Source: CAXRGH01 sp964230195
GTDB lineage: Bacteria > Pseudomonadota > Gammaproteobacteria > Enterobacterales > Alteromonadaceae
Length of the DNA: 10,678 bases
Assembly (NCBI GenBank): GCA_964230195.1
Contig: CAXRGH010000225.1
Span: 1-10,678 of the forward strand
Direction: 5' to 3'
In this document: positions 7,157 to 10,678 of the stretch, piece after piece
Position numbering within the stretch: position 1 is the stretch's first letter
Layout: every line of letters starts with the position of its first letter
Notes under the pieces: model-generated
What the model was told of the DNA's origin: nothing
The model's database searches: none
Seen by the model: only the letters and a program-made list of their open reading frames with translations
Position numbers and translations under genes: made by a program

Positions 7157-7444
7157 TTAATGCCTTTGTAGTTTTTCCTTATGCTTAATCACTTGACGGT
7201 CAAGTTTATCAATCAATCCGTCAATGGCTGCGTACATATCGGCGTGTTCAGCGGTAGCGAAAACTTCGCCGCCGTTGAGGTGCACAGTGGCCTCGGCTTT
7301 TTGAACAAGTTTTTCAACATTGAGTATAACGTGAACATTATTGATGTGATCAAAATGCCTCTCTAGTTTGGTGAACTTATTATCAACGTAATCGCGTAGC
7401 GAAGTTGTAATGTCAACGTGGTGGCCTGTCAGATTTATTTGCAT
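7157..7444 (-). CDS. hpf: Short-form ribosome hibernation promoting factor (HPF)
   Basis: This 95-residue protein of the S30AE / sigma-54 modulation family binds the 30S decoding region and promotes 100S ribosome dimers in stationary phase together with RMF. It has only the S30AE domain (MQINLTGHHVDIT at the start, VEKLVQKAEATVHLNGG in the middle, EHADMYAAIDGLIDKLDRQ as the last helix). It lacks the C-terminal dimerisation domain of long HPF, as usual in gammaproteobacteria. The ATG has a good site, AAAGGA (7455-7460 on the plus strand), ten bases upstream. It sits 28 bp after rpoN. The paralogue RaiA is less likely because of the rpoN-ptsN context and the lack of its longer C-terminal tail. 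Confidence 0.95.
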   Translation of the reverse strand: MQINLTGHHVDITTSLRDYVDNKFTKLERHFDHINNVHVILNVEKLVQKAEATVHLNGGEVFATAEHADMYAAIDGLIDKLDRQVIKHKEKLQRH

Positions 7445-7472
7445 AATCGCGTTTTCCTTTAGGTTAATGAGT

Positions 7473-8939
7473 TTATACTAAACTCTTTCGTTGGTTCGAT
7501 GGAGGAATCGATAAAGATTCCCGATATTTTGCGATTGTCCGCCGTGCAACTTGAATTCCTTGTTCGGCCAACAATTGTGCAATTTTGTTGTCACTCAGAG
7601 GTTTATTGGTATTTTCTGCTGCAACCAACTTTTTGATCAGAGCTCGGATTGCAGTCGAAGAACACTCTCCACCATTATCTGTATTCACATGACTTGAGAA
7701 AAAGTATTTTAGTTCAAATATACCGCGAGGTGTGTGCATATATTTTTGAGTGGTGACGCGTGAAATCGTTGATTCATGCATATCAACTACTTCGGCAACA
7801 TCATTTAATACCATCGGACGCATGGCTTCTGGTCCATATTCGAAAAAGCCTTGCTGTTGTTGAACAATGCAATTAGCGACCTTCATTAAGGTATCATTAC
7901 GGCTTTCTAAACTCTTAATAAACCATTTGGCCTCTTGAAGATGTGAACGTATAAATTGAGTATCTGCAGTATTTTTGGTTGAGCGACTCATGGCTGCATA
8001 TTGCTGATTGATATTGATGCGTGGCACGCTGTCTGGATTTAACTCAACTACCCAGCGTCCATTTTTCTTCTGTACTGACACATCAGGGATCACGTATTCA
8101 GTCGGCTTTTGCACTATTGTATGCCCAGGACGTGGCTCAAGTGACTGAAGTAATCGTATGACCTCTGCAAGTTCATTCTCTTTCAATTTCGTTTTTCTTG
8201 CCAAAGTCCGGTAATCTTTTACGAGTAGCAAATCAATGTGACTTTTCAGTATATCTTTAGTCTCATGTAACCAAGGAGTATCAGACGGATATTGATTTAA
8301 CTGAATGGTGAGGCATTCTTGCGGGCTGCGGGCAGCAACGCCAATGGGATCGAAATGTTGGATGCGTTTCAAGACGCAATCAACTTCTTCGATTTCGATC
8401 TCATCATCATTAAGGCTTTGTAATATCTCTTGGGTGGAGATTGTGAGGTAACCGGTATCGTCAATCGCATCAATAATAGCAAACGCAATGGCGGTGTCGA
8501 CTTCGGAGAAATGGGTGAGTCGCATTTGCCACATGAGGTGATCATACAGAGAGTCTGAAGTCTCACCTTGATAGACACTGTCGTCTTCTGGGCCTGATGC
8601 TAGAGAAGTTGCTGGCGGTGCGGAGGATGCGCTCATGTATTCATCCCAAGTAACATCGTTGGGTAGTTCACTAGGAATGGCGTCGTTTTCTAATGCTGAT
8701 GCGGTATCGATGCTTGTTTCATCGTTACTATTTACAGTATCTTGGTCACTCTGATTCGCCGAATCATCTGACGGTGAGGTATAGGATTCATCTGCTTCTA
8801 GCAGCGGATTACTGTCTAGCGCTTCTTGAATTTCTTGTTGTAAATCAACAGTGGACAACTGCAACAGCTTGATGGCTTGCTGGAGTTGCGGTGTCATGGT
8901 GAGTTGTTGACTAAACTTTAACTGTAACGATGGTTTCAT
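7473..8939 (-). CDS. rpoN: RNA polymerase sigma-54 factor
   Basis: This is sigma-54, which directs RNA polymerase to -24/-12 promoters and needs AAA+ activators; typical regulons are nitrogen assimilation and flagella. Length is 488 residues. Region I (1-50) is Gln/Leu-rich (LQLKFSQQLTMTPQLQQAIK). Region II (about 50-125) is strongly acidic and low in complexity. The core-binding region follows, then the helix-turn-helix at about 380-400 (DVAEVVDMHESTISRVT). The RpoN box ARRTIAKYRE is at 465-474, 14 residues before the end. The ATG gives the canonical MKPSLQLK start but has no close Shine-Dalgarno; the nearest purine run, AAGGAA (8957-8962), is 17 bases upstream. It stands 226 bp after lptB, further than in E. 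coli, so it may have its own promoter. Confidence 0.97.
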   Translation of the reverse strand: MKPSLQLKFSQQLTMTPQLQQAIKLLQLSTVDLQQEIQEALDSNPLLEADESYTSPSDDSANQSDQDTVNSNDETSIDTASALENDAIPSELPNDVTWDEYMSASSAPPATSLASGPEDDSVYQGETSDSLYDHLMWQMRLTHFSEVDTAIAFAIIDAIDDTGYLTISTQEILQSLNDDEIEIEEVDCVLKRIQHFDPIGVAARSPQECLTIQLNQYPSDTPWLHETKDILKSHIDLLLVKDYRTLARKTKLKENELAEVIRLLQSLEPRPGHTIVQKPTEYVIPDVSVQKKNGRWVVELNPDSVPRININQQYAAMSRSTKNTADTQFIRSHLQEAKWFIKSLESRNDTLMKVANCIVQQQQGFFEYGPEAMRPMVLNDVAEVVDMHESTISRVTTQKYMHTPRGIFELKYFFSSHVNTDNGGECSSTAIRALIKKLVAAENTNKPLSDNKIAQLLAEQGIQVARRTIAKYRESLSIPPSNQRKSLV

Positions 8940-9023
8940 TGGTAAGCGTTCACATATTCCTTAATTGATTTCCCATACTTCTACTATAGACCACAAACGG
9001 ATGAACGGTGAGTGCTGATTGAT

Positions 9024-9053
9024 AAAATAAGCTTGGTATTTTGTTTTGATCAA
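9024..9053 (-). promoter_or_regulatory. Possible sigma-70-type promoter for rpoN
   Basis: Read on the minus strand, TTGATC (9048-9053) and TATTTT (9024-9029) are spaced by 18 bases; each matches four of six consensus positions. A better -10-like TATAGT lies at 8983-8988 but has no matching -35. The pair also lies within a 7-bp inverted repeat, GATTGAT (9017-9023) and ATCAATC (9049-9055). AT-rich DNA gives such matches by chance, so this is only a candidate. Confidence 0.25.
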
Positions 9054-9077
9054 TCGTTCTTTACTTGTAAGTATGAA

Positions 9078-9102
9078 AATCACTACTGCATGTCTAGTGA
9101 CT
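9078..9102 (-). terminator. Possible weak terminator after lptB
   Basis: On the minus strand AGTCACTA (9095-9102) pairs with TAGTGATT (9078-9085) across a nine-base loop, with one G-T pair, followed by a short T-run (ATTTTC). The stem is AT-rich and the T-run short, so termination would be partial at best. It lies 64 bp after the lptB stop and would separate the lpt genes from rpoN. Confidence 0.3.
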
Positions 9103-9165
9103 ATGAATATGCCATAAGTAACAGTGGATTAGAAGCAGATTGTCGGTAGGTCTTAGACTTAAGTG

Positions 9166-9894
9166 TTAAAGGCTAAATTGTTGTCCCAAATAGACATCTT
9201 TTACTGTTTGATTATTGAGCACCGCTTCAGGTTCGCCGGAAGCAATTACTTGCCCCTGACTAACAATGTAGGCTTTTTCGCACACGGCTAATGTCTCGCG
9301 AACGTGGTGATCGGTAATGAGAACGCCGATGCCTCTCGCTTTTAAATGTTCAATAATATTTTTGATGTCAGAAACAGAAATCGGGTCTACACCAGCAAAA
9401 GGCTCATCGAGTAATATAAATTGAGGGTCCGCGGCTATTGCTCGAGCAATTTCAACTCGACGTCGTTCACCGCCAGACAGACTCATTCCCAAATTATTTC
9501 GGATATGGTTGATATTAAATTCATCTAATAGGTTGTCGGCGATTTCTTGCTTTTGAATTTTGGTGAGGGACTTGCGTGTTTGTAAAATTGCCATGATATT
9601 GTCGTAAACCGAAAGTTTTCGGAAGATCGACGACTCTTGCGGTAGATAACCAATACCCTGTCGTGCCCGTTCGTGCATCGGTAACTTACTCATGACTTGA
9701 TCATCAATGAAAATATTCCCTTCATCTAACGGGACTAAACCTACAATCATATAAAATGTTGTTGTCTTTCCTGCACCATTAGGACCGAGTAATCCTATGA
9801 TTTCACCGCTCGATACCGATAAACTAACGTCTTTAACAACTTTTCGGCCATTGTAAGCTTTTGCTAATGATTCAGCGCGTAACGTAGCCATCAT
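9166..9894 (-). CDS. lptB: LPS export ABC transporter ATPase LptB
   Basis: This cytoplasmic ATPase powers extraction of LPS from the inner membrane with LptF and LptG, feeding the LptC-LptA bridge. The 242-residue protein has all ABC motifs: Walker A GPNGAGKTT (37-45), Q-loop Gln86 in YLPQE, signature LSGGE (139-143), Walker B FILLDE with catalytic Glu164, D-loop GVDP and switch His196 in TDHH. The family-specific segments FRKLSVYDNI and LLDEPFAGVDPISV distinguish LptB from other ABC ATPases. The start is ATGATG: the first ATG (9892-9894) overlaps the lptA stop as ATGA, and the second is the alternative, one residue shorter. lptF and lptG are not in the window and are usually elsewhere. Confidence 0.97.
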   Translation of the reverse strand: MMATLRAESLAKAYNGRKVVKDVSLSVSSGEIIGLLGPNGAGKTTTFYMIVGLVPLDEGNIFIDDQVMSKLPMHERARQGIGYLPQESSIFRKLSVYDNIMAILQTRKSLTKIQKQEIADNLLDEFNINHIRNNLGMSLSGGERRRVEIARAIAADPQFILLDEPFAGVDPISVSDIKNIIEHLKARGIGVLITDHHVRETLAVCEKAYIVSQGQVIASGEPEAVLNNQTVKDVYLGQQFSL

Positions 9895-10439
9895 TGAAGC
9901 TCTTTTGATTGTTCAGAGTTAATAGCCGGAAAATCTGATGGATTAAAGATTGTCCTCACGCGATCTTCGGAGGTATTTCCTCCTTGTGCCACTAATTCTT
10001 GTTTTTCGATATTGAATACGATGGTGTCGCTTTGTACTTTTGAGCTATCTTGTTGTAATTCAGCTTGGCCAGATAGTGTTAAGGTGCGATCAATCACACG
10101 ATATTGGATTTCATTTGCCTGTGCCGAAATAACGCTGCCATTGTCTAGCGTTTGTCGGTAAGTTGCTGGACTGCCTTTTGCCACAAACACTTCTTGTCCT
10201 TTACCGTTGCTGGCAATGACCTCGACCTCCTCCGCATCAATAGTTAAGGTGCCTTGAACAATATGGACATCTTCCCGAAAAATCGATGTTCTTTTGATCG
10301 CGTTGACAGCACTATAACGTGAATCAATCTCAATATTCTTGGTGAAATCTGACTGACTCGCAGCAAAGGCAGAAAACGTTATAACGGAAACAAGTAAGCT
10401 GCTAATTTTTAGTATCTGTAACATAGTGCGTCTTAACAT
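9891..10439 (-). CDS. lptA: LPS transport periplasmic bridge protein LptA
   Basis: LptA is the periplasmic OstA-fold protein that carries LPS from LptC to LptD. Length is 182 residues with a signal peptide: basic MLRR, hydrophobic LLVSVITF and a likely cut after AFA (residue 26). Mature features match the family: IEIDSRYSAV, FREDVHIVQGTLTIDAEEV, a YRQTLDNG hairpin and LTLSGQAELQQDS. The first ATG gives a 38-bp overlap with lptC and a better basic n-region. An internal ATG at 10422-10424 (Met6) would shorten the overlap to 23 bp. Neither has a strong ribosome site, so the start is uncertain by five residues, and translation is probably coupled to lptC. The stop overlaps the lptB start. Confidence 0.93.
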   Translation of the reverse strand: MLRRTMLQILKISSLLVSVITFSAFAASQSDFTKNIEIDSRYSAVNAIKRTSIFREDVHIVQGTLTIDAEEVEVIASNGKGQEVFVAKGSPATYRQTLDNGSVISAQANEIQYRVIDRTLTLSGQAELQQDSSKVQSDTIVFNIEKQELVAQGGNTSEDRVRTIFNPSDFPAINSEQSKELQ

Positions 10440-10678
10440 GATTTTTCAATTCAAACTCTTGGGTTGTAAGATTGGCCTTCAGACCATTACTCTCTACAAA
10501 AAATGATGGTCCTGAAATTGTAACAGAAGCGTCAGAACTGACTTCTCGTGATTCAATATCCAGATGCAGTTTACTCGTTTCTATTTTTCGGACAAAACCA
10601 TCGTCATCGGTTGTGGTAATCTCAACCCTGTCTGTCAAGATTAACAGAGATCGCTCAATAAGTGCACCCTCAGTTGCT
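10402..10678 (-). CDS. lptC: LptC, LPS export inner-membrane-anchored protein (C-terminal part)
   Basis: This is the C-terminal 92 residues of LptC, the bitopic protein that receives LPS from LptBFG and passes it to LptA. The frame is open to the right window edge, so the N-terminal anchor and first half of the jellyroll are outside. A TTG at 10636-10638 could be mistaken for a start but is internal. Recognisable features are ILTDRVEITTTD, the strand series LHLDIESREVSSDASVTISG and the ending NGLKANLTTQEFELKNHVKT, which align in pattern with the E. coli LptC C-terminus (GLKMRGNL, ELIEKVRTSYE). Position before lptA and overlap with it support the call. Confidence 0.9.
   Translation of the reverse strand, partial: ATEGALIERSLLILTDRVEITTTDDDGFVRKIETSKLHLDIESREVSSDASVTISGPSFFVESNGLKANLTTQEFELKNHVKTHYVTDTKN

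Noticed and set aside
10402..10638. A complete 78-residue gene starting at TTG 10638
   Set aside because: The frame stays open to the window edge and the sequence upstream of the TTG continues the LptC fold, so it is a truncated lptC rather than a small gene.

Overview
The window looks like chromosomal DNA of a gammaproteobacterium. The minus strand carries the order lptC-lptA-lptB-rpoN-hpf-ptsN-rapZ-ptsO, the conserved gammaproteobacterial LPS-transport / sigma-54 / nitrogen-PTS cluster, followed by mgtE. The presence of mgtE after ptsO, moderate GC and an NqrF-like ferredoxin domain in a neighbouring gene fit a marine lineage such as Alteromonadales, Vibrionales or relatives. I cannot name a genus.

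Left part (1-2670, plus strand): the 3' part of a CusA-type heavy-metal RND efflux permease. It does not stop after its last RND helix but continues in frame into a second membrane module of the PepSY-TM type. A second gene overlaps it by ATGA and encodes another PepSY-TM module with a C-terminal 2Fe-2S ferredoxin domain. This suggests a metal-export pump physically and transcriptionally coupled to a membrane redox module, and it is the most unusual part of the window. The first 121 bases hold a 59-bp sequence twice with a 62-bp period. This breaks the CusA frame and, because it lies at the window edge, may be an assembly artefact.

Middle (2671-4071): a short convergent intergenic region, then a minus-strand OpgC/MdoC-like membrane acyltransferase placed 33 bp downstream of mgtE.

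Right part (4105-10678, minus strand, read from high to low coordinates): lptC (cut by the window edge), lptA and lptB supply the periplasmic bridge and ATPase for LPS export. After a 226-bp gap, rpoN (sigma-54), hpf (ribosome hibernation), ptsN (EIIA-Ntr), rapZ and ptsO (NPr) form a tight unit with short gaps or overlapping start/stop codons, and mgtE (Mg2+ channel) follows. These core genes look intact, with their catalytic or phosphorylation residues present. No tRNA, rRNA, CRISPR array or insertion sequence was seen.
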